Source of the DNA: Thermoplasmatota archaeon
GTDB taxonomy: Archaea; Thermoplasmatota; Penumbrarchaeia; Penumbrarchaeales; Penumbrarchaeaceae
Direction of reading: 5' to 3'
NCBI GenBank assembly: GCA_030591285.1
Contig: JAUVBH010000027.1
Location: forward strand, 1 to 10,875
DNA length: 10,875 nt
Part shown: piece after piece, positions 1 to 7,454 of the stretch
How positions within the stretch are numbered: position 1 is the stretch's first letter
Layout: each line of letters begins with the position of its first letter
Made by a program: the position numbers and the translations under genes
The notes under the pieces: model-generated
The model's database searches: none
What the model was told of the DNA's origin: nothing
What the model saw: the letters and a program-made list of their open reading frames with translations, nothing else

Positions 1-3000
1 ATTCCACCTGTCAGTCCAGATTGCTGTACTCCTATCGGTGGTTGGACTTCCACAATATCGCTCTTTGGCATCTCCTTTACTCCATCATCCCCTTTTCTCT
101 TCCTTCTAATGATCACAAAGATCAAGATCGCTATTATCAGTAGAACAATAACAACAGGTGTTATTATTGAACAAAGAAGCATCCAGGCCAGGGCCTCTGC
201 AGCATCTTCAAGACCACTGTAAGGTTCAACTACAGATATTGGGTCCAATGAGACCTCTACTGTATGGTTATTTCCATCATCAACAGTCACCTTGAATGTA
301 TATGTTCCAACTGTCAGGTTATTGGCTGGAACAATGATATCTGATCCAGTCATCTGCCAACTGGGGTCCTCGACAATGCTCCAGGTGTATGTCAACTGGT
401 CTCCCTCATCATCGGAAGCTGTCGCAAATAGCTTGATAGGGACATCTGTTGGAACCTGTCTGTAGGATATCCAACTGCTTGCGACATCTATACTATCAAA
501 TCGATCCAGCATTGTTGTGTCAGGTGTTATTGACGGTATTAGACCGTAGGGAGGGGTGTTATCCGGGACCGGTGTGAAGACGGTGATCGAGATATTTCCG
601 AGGAATACAAGTTCTGTCCCGTCTGAGATGAAACAAGTTACATTGTAGGTGCCATCCCCGGAAAAGGACACGTTCAGTTCCGAACCATATCCCAATATGA
701 CTTCCACTATACTCCCATGATTCAGGATCCATGAGATCTCAACGCCATCCCCGTCAATATCAGAACCTGTTGCGTTCAGGGTGACACTCTCTCCATTTTC
801 TATCGTGACAGGGTCCAGTGGTCCATTGATCGTTCCTGTGGGTGCATCATTGACATTAACAACAACCACCGTGATATTCATCCAAACGATGCCACCATTT
901 CCATCATCGACGGTGAGGTTGAAAATGTGTTCTCCAACCATATCATTGGTCGGCAGTATGTGGAATGAACCATTGGGATAGAAATGGAAGTTCCCCCCAT
1001 CAACAAGACCCGGAATATCCTCATAAGCTTCGATGGAGAAGGTCAATTCATCCATGTCAGCAGGGTCGTATCCGGTAAATGAGGTATTGAACCATTCATC
1101 CTCATTGATGGTTAGAATTTCGCTCTCGTTGAGGATCGGAAGGTCATTGACAGGATCGATGATCACTTCGAAGAATGTCTGGTTCGATAGGTCTCCATCA
1201 TTGACTGAGACGTTAACCATAATTTGTCCAAACCAGTCATCAGGGATCTGGATCTTCAAGATATCACCGGGAAGGATCTCGAAAGCATATGGAACATCAA
1301 TAAGAACAATGAATTCGAGACCATCCTCATCATTATCAGTGAACATTGAATTCATATCGATCTTTACTTCCCCGATGTCCTCGTCGAAATGGTATGGTCC
1401 ATAGGTTCCATTGAGAAATGGTTCGGTGTTTCCAACTGTTACAGAAGCGCTGACAGGATCGCTGAACTCTATTCCATCCCATGTATAGACCTTGACCATC
1501 CATTCATTTCCCTTTGCTGTTTCATCTGAAGTGATGATGGAGTAATATTCCGTCGCATTCTCAGCTACACCATTCAATTCTGAATTCTTGAACCATTCAT
1601 ACTTGTAGGTCAGCTCTTCTTCATAGAGTTCGACATCAGTTCCTGGTGATGTCAGGGTAACGGTGATGTCGTCAAGGGTTAGTGGTATCTCCGGTGTGAT
1701 CGCGATCTCGGGAGGTGTCGGTCTATTGTTGTTTATCCACAGGGAATTGGAAGCAATTGTCTCCCCGCTGAATGCTCCAAATGAATCGGTCACATTGGCC
1801 ATGATCTCCCTCTCCCACACGGGGGCTTCTGCTGGTATAGAGAGATTCCAGTCCTATTGGGGACCTTCAATACCCATGGGATCAAGCAAGGTCTGCTCCC
1901 AAACCAATGATCCCGGGGTCCTGTAGTACAATAGACAATTGAGCTCATAGGTCATTTCGAGATCATCATCGACCCAAACAGATAGTTCAACCCATTCGGT
2001 CCTCTGTAAATACCAGTATGGATCCGCATCGATCCCCATGATCTCCGGGGGCGGGTTATCTGTCATCCAGATCCTGTGGATCCCGGAAGGGGGTTGATTA
2101 TTGGGATTGGATGTTATCTGTATCTCGATCTTGAAAGCTCTTACTGTTCCGGGGAGATCCCCCAGTTGCTGCCCTTTCCAGGTTAAGATCGTTGTTGATT
2201 CTGAACTGTCCTGTGTGATGACATCAAAGTCTTTCGTTGTAAACCCAGTGATATAAAAATCGGTTGCTGGATCAATAAGACCCACAATGATGTTGTTCGA
2301 ACTGTCAAGATTGTAAACATCCATCATTAGCGCATCTGGCCATGAATCCGCACTTTCCAGTTCGATAGGTTCCGTCGTAATGTATTCACTTCTTCCAACA
2401 CCAGAGAAGTTCATCCACCCAGTCTCCCAGTCGCAGTCATAATCTTCGATCCCCAATAGGTCATTGAAATCTTCATCATATGGGAGCGAAGTTGAGTAAT
2501 CAAGGTGCACCTGCCAAAGTGATGGATGTATCATTCCAAGCGAGGACAGCATGATCTCTATCTTGATCGATCCGACCAAATTGGAATTTGCCCAAGCACC
2601 TGTGAAAGTGTCCGTCTTGTTGAAACTCAAACCATTGATCTGTCCCGAGGTCTTTGATGAAAGGTTGGTCCATCCTTGAAGAATGGTACTATCCTCTCCA
2701 TCAAGAACCCTGTAATGAACATAGGTTCTGGAAGGTAGATTCACATCAAATCCAATTGAGTTCCAGCTCCCGATCATGGGGGGTGAGCATTCGGTCAGTG
2801 TAACGGTTGAGGTCGGTTCATATGATTGTAACCATCTGAACTTCAGATCCTGGTTGGTGGTCTGATCGAACATATATGTGATAGCCTTTCCATCTCGTGG
2901 CAGTCTCGGATCGTAGGAGTTCGTGGCATCGACCAGTGTGGATGAGAACTCATTCACCCAATTTGCACCGTAATCGTCCGAATACGTAACGTTGATAGTA

Positions 3001-4199
3001 TTTGCACTCGTCTCATATGCCACCTGCAATCTGTTCTCATTGTGGATGTAGTTGGTGTGGAATCCATAGGTGTTAAGGTGCAGACTGTTTGCACCCCTCA
3101 AAGTTACGATATCCAATTCATTGGACCAGGTGGAACCACCATCGAAAGACCTCACGAGGGTGATCTCATCTCTGTCGAGGTGATTGCATATTGCAACAAG
3201 AGTACCATTGATATTCTCAGTGGACGGCTGGTAATAACTGTTGTCATCATCCATAACCTGGATCTCAGAGGACCATGAACTTCCAAGATCTGTTGTATAT
3301 TTCATATGGAGGTCACCATCTGCAAAGGCGCCGGATTCCCAATGTCTTGCATAGAAGAAGAGGACCCTTGTGTCACTACCCACATCCTGGACCTCGATCG
3401 ACACTCTGGTGCAGTAACCTCTATCAACCACTTTTGTACCAGATGACCATGAAGATCCATCGTAATAATAGAACCACCCTTCGAGCTCGCTGGTCCTTAC
3501 AGTCGCTACATACATGTTATTGCTGTCTGAACAGATATCGAAATCAAGCGCCCTGTTATCCAGGATGGTGGTTGTGGAAGCTGTTCTGAGATTCGTCCAA
3601 GTTGTGATCGGTGCTTCCTTTACGTATAATCTTCTGATCGTGATGCTTGATGGAATGTCATTGATGAAATAGAACAATGTATCCTTCCAGATATGGATAC
3701 CAACTCTCATGCCATAAGTGGATCCGGTATAGACATCTACAGGGGATGTCCATGTGTTCCCTTGATCATAGGAAGCGATCAGACTTGCCTGGATGTTGGA
3801 ACCATTTTTCCAATTATAGGCCCAGAAGATAGTCTCTCCATAAATGGCGGTGTAGGTTCTTCCTCCGCCATATCCCTGGACATTGTCCATATTGTTGTTG
3901 ACACTCTTGAGAACTGGAGATACCTTTGAAGAGTTGAAAAGAGGTCTCACCTCTCCGTTTACCAATTCCATATCGGTGCTGGTCTCTATATCTTCAGTAG
4001 AGGTTAATTGATATTGCCAGGACGTACTTCCATCGAAATCTGAATGGTCCTCGGGAGCGAATACGCTTTCTGAAATTATCACATTCTCACCTTCATCGAT
4101 ATGGATCGGATCCTCTGCCGAGGATACCATTGGTGAGAACGTCATCAGGAACATCAATACAGCTATGAATACCATTGAAGCGGAAGTAGGTTTTCTCAT
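1..4199 (-). CDS. Giant exported cell-surface protein: Asp-box beta-propeller, Ig/cadherin/PKD-like repeats, C-terminal membrane anchor; read through one in-frame TAG; 3' end cut by window
   Basis: At least 1399 codons. The ATG at 4199 has a good Shine-Dalgarno (GGGTGA, 4 nt spacing). Residues 1-28 form a signal peptide, probably cut after Ala28. Four Asp-boxes lie at residues 143-150, 302-309, 351-358 and 407-414 (for example SFDGGSTW), indicating a BNR/sialidase-fold propeller over about 85-460. No FRIP-type arginine motif is seen, so sialidase activity is not supported. Beta-sandwich-like sequence follows (465-720), then Ig-like (722-822), cadherin-like repeats with PVND/NVND linkers (near 1015 and 1115), and two PKD-like repeats (about 1123-1210 and 1250-1320). 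A membrane helix (about 1337-1364) precedes RRKRK and a cytoplasmic tail. Under the standard code the gene would stop at codon 782, splitting the signal peptide from the anchor. Likely an adhesin or glycan-binding surface protein; its ligand is unknown. Confidence 0.85.
1804..1846 (-). promoter_or_regulatory. Possible mRNA stem-loop just 3' of the UAG (PYLIS-like)
   Basis: On the minus strand AUCUCUCU (1846-1839) can pair with AGGGAGAU (1811-1804), giving 8 bp with one G-U. The 27-nt loop has a minor inner CCA/UGG pairing (1835-1833 with 1817-1815). The stem begins 7 nt after the UAG. A downstream stem-loop was described for Methanosarcina methylamine methyltransferase mRNA but is not generally required for pyrrolysine insertion. 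The helix is pyrimidine/purine biased and could arise by chance. Confidence 0.25.
1854..1856 (-). other. In-frame TAG codon, candidate pyrrolysine (recoded amber)
   Basis: This is codon 782 of the surface-protein gene, in the context GPQ-TAG-DWNLSIP. The same frame stays open for 617 further codons to the left edge, with no other TAA, TAG or TGA. It lies inside an Ig-like domain: the early strands (ELSVWVDDD, residues about 738-746) precede it and the later ones (DWNLSIPAEA, then IMANVTDSFG) follow. Amber-to-pyrrolysine decoding is established for several archaea, including Methanomassiliicoccales. No pyl genes are in this window, so the amino acid inserted here is inference. Confidence 0.65.
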
Positions 4200-4302
4200 C
4201 TCTTCACCCGGTGATTAAACCCCAAACCTCCTATTAAAGAATTTTCTCTGGTTGCTATCTGTCAGTGACAAGTTTTCCATATCAAGAACAATATTTAGTA
4301 CA
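4200..4302. promoter_or_regulatory. Divergent promoter region between the surface-protein and DsrE genes
   Basis: This 103-nt AT-rich spacer must hold both divergent promoters. The surface-protein side shows a Shine-Dalgarno (GGGTGA, complement of 4204-4209). The AT-rich tract at about 4231-4246 is the best TATA candidate for either direction. The DsrE side has no Shine-Dalgarno before its ATG, which suggests a leaderless transcript. No exact TATA box can be assigned. Confidence 0.35.
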
Positions 4303-4647
4303 ATGGATGGTCAAGATGAACTTGTTGTTCTTTGGACTTCTGGAGACCGCGAGGTCGCTCTTGAAATGGTCTTCATGTATGTTCTGAATTCAAAAAGGAA
4401 CGGGTGGTGGGACAAGGTCACCATGATAGTCTGGGGCCCTTCTTCTCCTCTACTTGCCAAGGATGAAGAACTTCAGATGATGCTCTCCCAAATGATGGGC
4501 CTTGATATTGTCGTAAAAGCATGCAAGGCATGCGCCGATCATTACGGCGTCTCGGACCAACTGGAAAGTATGGGTATCGAAATAAAATACATGGGAAAAG
4601 AGTTCACGGACCATCTGAAAAGTGATGCAAAGGTTGTAACATTCTGA
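4303..4647 (+). CDS. DsrE-family small protein
   Basis: 114 residues in a compact alpha/beta fold typical of the DsrE/DsrF-like family. A first strand (ELVVLWTSGD, residues 6-15) is followed by a helix, and a second strand (VTMIVWGPSSPLL, 39-51) ends in the usual phosphate-loop-like turn. The family-typical cysteine segment VKACKACADHYG (71-82) contains Cys74 and Cys77. DsrE-family proteins are linked to sulfur-relay or thiol chemistry, but the substrate is unknown for such stand-alone archaeal members. The frame could extend upstream to a TTG at 4252, but the ATG gives the standard DsrE N-terminus. The gene stands alone and converges on the membrane-protein genes to its right with a 7-nt gap. 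Confidence 0.75.
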   Translation: MDGQDELVVLWTSGDREVALEMVFMYVLNSKRNGWWDKVTMIVWGPSSPLLAKDEELQMMLSQMMGLDIVVKACKACADHYGVSDQLESMGIEIKYMGKEFTDHLKSDAKVVTF

Positions 4648-4659
4648 TATATTATCAGA
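4643..4659. terminator. Palindrome spanning both convergent stop codons
   Basis: TCTGATA (4643-4649) and TATCAGA (4653-4659) form a perfect 7-bp inverted repeat with a 3-nt centre. It contains the TGA of the DsrE gene and, on the other strand, the TGA of the membrane-protein gene. It could act as a weak bidirectional transcript-end structure. The stem is AT-rich and lacks a T-tract, so this is tentative. Confidence 0.25.
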
Positions 4660-5332
4660 TAACCCGATTTCTCATCATTATCTCGTTGATGAGGTCATCT
4701 TGATATTTTCTATCTATGTCAACTATTACCTCTCTCACAAATTCCTCAGATATCTTCATCATTGGAGGTCTTCTGGAAGGAAGGAAATTCGTGTTTGAGA
4801 TCGGGACCGGTTCCCTAAGATGCAGGATCAACAGGTTCTTCTTGGACGTATATGGGACATATAGCCCCCCATGGGGTGGTCTGTGTGTGAACATATTGGC
4901 CTTGAACAACCAATTTGTTTTCTCCCACCTTTCCCTGAAGTAATCATCATTTGGTCTTTCGATCCTTTTGATATTGTGAAGTGAAATATGATTCTGGATC
5001 GTTGGATACATTCCGCTCCAGGTATTCGAAACGATCATGTTTGAACCCGAGATCTCCACATGATTTGGAAATTTTTTGTATATGGCAGATTTTGCGTAGA
5101 ATAATAGGATAAGGATCAGACCTGTGAACACACCAGCGATGAGTAATGCAATGGACATAAAACAAAACCCACAGAAAAATTCTGCACCCATTACAGCTCC
5201 TGCGATCATCATAGCTACCAGTATCATTACAATGACCCCCAATGTGACGAGTGAGAATATACCTCCTATCTTGAGAAAATCAGATGCTCCCAATCCCATG
5301 GGGTACCTTCTCACATCGTTCACTATCCTCAC
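4655..5332 (-). CDS. Membrane protein with two TM segments and C-terminal soluble domain (downstream paralogue)
   Basis: 225 residues; family not recognised. Two hydrophobic segments (about 22-47 and 53-81) form a hairpin, followed by about 140 soluble residues. The soluble part begins with a strand pattern (VEISGSNMIVSNTWSG, 92-107) and ISLHNIKRIE (116-125), resembling a bacterial-PH-like domain, but this is a weak fold guess. It is paralogous to the upstream gene: PPHGGLYV (152-159) matches PPIGGFYT there, the following strand LLILHLREP matches LVSIKLKEH, and both end with a helix containing VDIDRK or IAVDRK. The GTG start overlaps the upstream stop as GTGA, suggesting translational coupling; an internal ATG at residue 12 is the alternative start. 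The two products may form a heteromeric membrane complex. Confidence 0.7.
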   Translation of the reverse strand: MRIVNDVRRYPMGLGASDFLKIGGIFSLVTLGVIVMILVAMMIAGAVMGAEFFCGFCFMSIALLIAGVFTGLILILLFYAKSAIYKKFPNHVEISGSNMIVSNTWSGMYPTIQNHISLHNIKRIERPNDDYFRERWEKTNWLFKANMFTHRPPHGGLYVPYTSKKNLLILHLREPVPISNTNFLPSRRPPMMKISEEFVREVIVDIDRKYQDDLINEIMMRNRVI

Positions 5333-6051
5333 CCCCCTATCCTGCTTTCCAATCTGGACACGAAATCCTTCTTTCGATCCACTGCAATGTTGATGAAGAT
5401 CTCATTTACCCAATGAGGTTCCGGTTTGATAACAAACCATTTGATGCCCGGAGTGATCTGAAAGATCTGCATATGCTCCTTCAATTTAATGGACACAAGG
5501 TTTTCCGTTTTTGCAAATGCTGTGTAAAATCCCCCTATCGGTGGCAATGGGGTTGAATGCAGGAACTGCATCTTGTTTTTGCCCCGATCCAGAATATCCC
5601 TCTCGATCTTCTCTGGGTCCATTTCAATCTTTAACATTGCATTAAAGGGGATCCTGAGGTCCCTTGATTGCATTCTCCGTCCGGGTTTGTGATGTATAAA
5701 AATGGAATGTTCTTCCATGATGGTGTAGTCCTCTCGACCCGCTTCTAAAAAGTGAGAATATGACAGGGCCATTCCGATAGAAAATCCGATGATTATGGGA
5801 ATAAGAGTGATACCGGGAATGATGAACATTGCGAACCCGGTTCTCCAATCAAAAATGAGGGCCAGTATTATCACCGGAGATAAGAGAATAAAAGGAAAAG
5901 CACAGAAAAACAGGGTCAATATGATCATGATCCTTTTCACATTTTCAAAATGTAATTGTGAATGATAAACATCCCCGGGGGGAACTGTATGGGATGTTTG
6001 TTGACCGACCTTTCCAGGCCGTTCAAATTTGATTGGTTCTCCAATTCCCAT
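5329..6051 (-). CDS. Membrane protein with two TM segments and C-terminal soluble domain (upstream paralogue)
   Basis: 240 residues; family not recognised. A cytosolic-looking N-terminus of about 38 residues precedes two membrane segments (41-67 and 72-97) and a soluble domain (about 100-240). Shared landmarks with the next gene are a strand pair before the domain core (YTIMEEHSIFIHHK, 109-122), a basic IPFNAMLKIE element (134-143), PPIGGFYTAFAKTENLVSIKLKE (170-192), and a terminal helix WVNEIFINIAVDRKKDF. The ATG at 6051 has only a weak GGAAG upstream. The gene ends in TGA overlapping the downstream GTG by 4 nt. The TM hairpin plus beta-rich domain is compatible with a bPH-like signalling or scaffold protein, but this is not established. 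Confidence 0.7.
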   Translation of the reverse strand: MGIGEPIKFERPGKVGQQTSHTVPPGDVYHSQLHFENVKRIMIILTLFFCAFPFILLSPVIILALIFDWRTGFAMFIIPGITLIPIIIGFSIGMALSYSHFLEAGREDYTIMEEHSIFIHHKPGRRMQSRDLRIPFNAMLKIEMDPEKIERDILDRGKNKMQFLHSTPLPPIGGFYTAFAKTENLVSIKLKEHMQIFQITPGIKWFVIKPEPHWVNEIFINIAVDRKKDFVSRLESRIGG

Positions 6052-6063
6052 ATCGTTTCTTCC

Positions 6064-6076
6064 AGTTTCAGAAACT
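6064..6076. promoter_or_regulatory. 13-bp dyad (AGTTTCAGAAACT) upstream of the paralogous membrane genes
   Basis: Perfect palindrome AGTTTC-A-GAAACT, 12 nt before the ATG at 6051. The core TTTCAGAAA recurs at 7245-7253 in the intergenic region upstream of the neighbouring membrane gene. It could be an operator, but low sequence complexity makes chance recurrence possible. Confidence 0.2.
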
Positions 6077-6121
6077 TTCTATTGGTTTAATAATTGAACG
6101 GAATTTTCATACTTACTCTCA

Positions 6122-7033
6122 TTATGTTTTAAAACCCCATTTGTCCCTTGTTCTCCTTGATCTGAACACCGAGAGGATAAACGTTCTGATAATCGATAGA
6201 GTAACAATTGGCCCCAAGATAATTGCCAAAAAGTATGGAATTACAGCTCTAATGAGATTTGATACAGTGAACATGGGTTCTTCTGTTGAATAGAGCAATT
6301 GCCCCAATACCATGAACGGAATAGCCAGCAACAAAGGAGTTATCAGAAGAAAGAAAACCAACAAGTAATTCTTTGTTAATACTCTGAAACTTCTTTTCAA
6401 AGATCCGATAACACCCTCTTTCTCAATGATTATAGCATGGTGAATGAAAACAAATATTGAGGTCAAGGCCAAGGTCCAAAGCTTCCAAACCATTGAAATT
6501 TCATACGGCCATCGTAATATGAAATCCGAACCAAGATCGCTGATAACCAGTTTGAAAATTATTATTTGGGGTAGATGGATCGGTATGTAAAGGATCAAAG
6601 CTGCGAGCATACTGGCTCCAACCATTTTCCAGAAGTATCTGAATGTCTTCTTGAATGTACGTTTCAGAGAAAAATCCCCGGTTCTGATGTATGTCCAATA
6701 GTTGATTATTGACCAGGCTGAGAATATTATTGTGGTCATTATTACAATGATGAAAACGATCAAAGACCAGAGATAAGAGAGCCACATGAAACTAAAGTAA
6801 TCATCAAGAATACCTATCCCCAGATCATTTTGGTATCCAAAAATTCCGGGTGCAAATTGTGAGGATACGATGGCATTAATGAGATTAATAAAAAAGATAA
6901 TAACAAATGAAATCACAAACGGTATCAACAATTTCGGTTTCTTCTTGATGTCTCCAAACACCGGAGGAACTATCTCTTTAAAACCGATCTTTCTAATGCT
7001 CTCACTTCTCCTCATCTTTTCCCTACCCATCAT
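6122..7033 (-). CDS. Six-TM membrane protein resembling DUF975/GDPD-membrane-domain proteins
   Basis: 303 residues from the ATG at 7033, with six hydrophobic segments (numbered from the in-frame TTG one codon upstream: about 36-58, 82-110, 137-165, 181-205, 222-250, 258-292). The stretch IIIEKEGVIGSLKRSFRVLTKNYLLVF (203-229), an acidic turn followed by a basic amphipathic helix and then a membrane helix, matches the repeated signature of the YciC/DUF975/glycerophosphodiester-phosphodiesterase-membrane-domain superfamily. A related basic helix (SLKRTFKKTFRYFWK, 123-137) precedes the third segment, so the protein appears to be two pseudo-repeats. The tail is strongly basic (FRSRRTRDKWGFKT). The start could instead be the TTG at 7036 or the ATG at 7030. 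Function is unknown; these proteins are usually small polytopic membrane proteins without known enzymatic activity. It lies 70 nt upstream of the two paralogous membrane genes and may be co-transcribed with them. Confidence 0.7.
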   Translation of the reverse strand: MMGREKMRRSESIRKIGFKEIVPPVFGDIKKKPKLLIPFVISFVIIFFINLINAIVSSQFAPGIFGYQNDLGIGILDDYFSFMWLSYLWSLIVFIIVIMTTIIFSAWSIINYWTYIRTGDFSLKRTFKKTFRYFWKMVGASMLAALILYIPIHLPQIIIFKLVISDLGSDFILRWPYEISMVWKLWTLALTSIFVFIHHAIIIEKEGVIGSLKRSFRVLTKNYLLVFFLLITPLLLAIPFMVLGQLLYSTEEPMFTVSNLIRAVIPYFLAIILGPIVTLSIIRTFILSVFRSRRTRDKWGFKT

Positions 7034-7287
7034 CAATAAGAATATTGATATTTCTAATTACTGGCCATCCACTTTAATTAAAATCTTTTCTCGATTCAAA
7101 TACACATGTGTACTTACACTTGAGCACATTTACATGGGACATTGTGTTAAAATCGTGTAATATATTAATATAGAATGACAAATCCTACTAATTTTTAAGG
7201 AATATTTGTTGAAATGAAATAGAAAAAACCTCCAATTGAGGTCGTTTCAGAAAACTATATATAATAATACAAAATTTGTAATAGAGA
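7034..7287. other. AT-rich intergenic region without a supported gene
   Basis: No open frame here has a plausible start or coding character. Visible elements are a perfect 12-bp palindrome TACACATGTGTA (7101-7112), an AT palindrome TAATATATTA (7158-7167), a small hairpin ACCTC-CAATT-GAGGT (7228-7242) and a GTTTCAGAAA motif (7244-7253). An AT-rich tract near 7075-7090 (TTTTAATTAAA on the minus strand) could be the TATA element for the six-TM gene. Confidence 0.5.
7101..7112. promoter_or_regulatory. Perfect 12-bp palindrome TACACATGTGTA, candidate operator
   Basis: It lies about 70 nt upstream of the start of the six-TM membrane gene, in non-coding DNA. Its size and symmetry suit a dimeric winged-helix repressor. 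No second full copy is seen nearby, only TGTGTTA- and CGTGTAA-like half-matches at about 7143-7160. Confidence 0.2.
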
Positions 7288-7296
7288 TTTTAAATA
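7288..7296 (+). promoter_or_regulatory. TATA-like box (TTTTAAATA) ahead of the candidate small RNA
   Basis: TTTTAAATA is close to the archaeal box A consensus. Its centre lies about 27-29 nt before the GCGGAGTG element at 7321, the expected distance to a transcription start. AT-rich surroundings make chance matches common. Confidence 0.3.
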
Positions 7297-7319
7297 CCCA
7301 TAAAACACCATATACTTAG

Positions 7320-7454
7320 TGCGGAGTGATATAAACTGTTTTTAATTTCCTGAACACACTCTCAATCCCCTATTCCAAACCCCCACTCCGTCCTGACGAA
7401 AAGGCCCCCCTTGTCCGCAAGTGAACGGGGCCCTCGTCACTCTTTCACTTTTTT
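7320..7454 (+). ncRNA. Candidate structured small RNA, about 130 nt
   Basis: A GC-rich, foldable island follows strongly AT-rich spacer. GCGGAGTG (7321-7328) pairs with CACTCCGT (7384-7391), 8 bp with one G-U, closing a 55-nt single-stranded, pyrimidine-rich loop. A long hairpin follows at 7394-7439. The plus strand then runs into a T-rich stretch with TTTTTT at 7449-7454, an archaeal-type terminator. A TATA-like box sits at the right distance upstream. No match to tRNA, 5S, SRP or RNase P RNA is apparent, and C/D boxes are incomplete. The 3' end would overlap the last codons of the JAMM gene on the opposite strand. Alternatively the whole island is the 3' UTR/terminator of that gene. Confidence 0.35.
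7394..7439. terminator. GC-rich nested hairpin just downstream of the JAMM gene
   Basis: Three coaxial arms: TGACGA (7394-7399) with TCGTCA (7434-7439), GGCCCC (7403-7408) with GGGGCC (7427-7432), and CTTG (7410-7413) with CAAG (7418-7421) around a TCCG loop. It begins 5 nt past the stop codon of the minus-strand operon. It may stabilise or terminate that mRNA, or form the 3' domain of the plus-strand candidate RNA. The fold itself is clear; its role is inferred. Confidence 0.5.

Noticed and set aside
1800..1856. A separate downstream gene reinitiating at the ATG at 1802 after the TAG
   Set aside because: A purine-rich GGGAG-like tract does precede this ATG. But a start there would begin in the middle of a beta strand of the Ig-like domain and leave an anchored protein with no signal peptide. 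The reading-through model explains the sequence better, though reinitiation is not excluded.
1840..1860. Frameshift or assembly indel as the cause of the interruption
   Set aside because: The coherent protein sequence continues in exactly the same frame on both sides of the TAG, so no insertion or deletion is needed. Only a base substitution or true recoding fits.
781..1926. Plus-strand open frames of 66-123 codons
   Set aside because: They lie antisense to the surface-protein gene, their products are serine/threonine-rich low-complexity shadows, and they lack domain patterns.
1854..4199. Naming the surface protein a sialidase
   Set aside because: Asp-boxes occur in many propellers. The FRIP-type arginine motif is not visible and catalytic residues cannot be assigned.
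4252..4302. TTG-initiated extension of the DsrE gene by 17 codons
   Set aside because: There is no Shine-Dalgarno, the extra residues are not DsrE-like, and the ATG at 4303 gives the family-typical N-terminus.
6870..7160. 96-codon plus-strand frame overlapping the start of the six-TM gene
   Set aside because: More than half is antisense to a well-supported membrane gene, and the rest is AT-rich spacer with no coding character.
7326..7396. C/D-box sRNA (box-C-like GTGATAT and two CTGA boxes at 7350 and 7393)
   Set aside because: Box C matches only 5 of 7 positions, C' is missing, and the flanking stem arms do not fit a kink-turn arrangement.
7034..7444. tRNA (including tRNA-Pyl), 5S rRNA or CRISPR array
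   Set aside because: No cloverleaf with a T-loop GTTCRA-type motif, no 5S-like sequence and no regularly spaced direct repeats were found.
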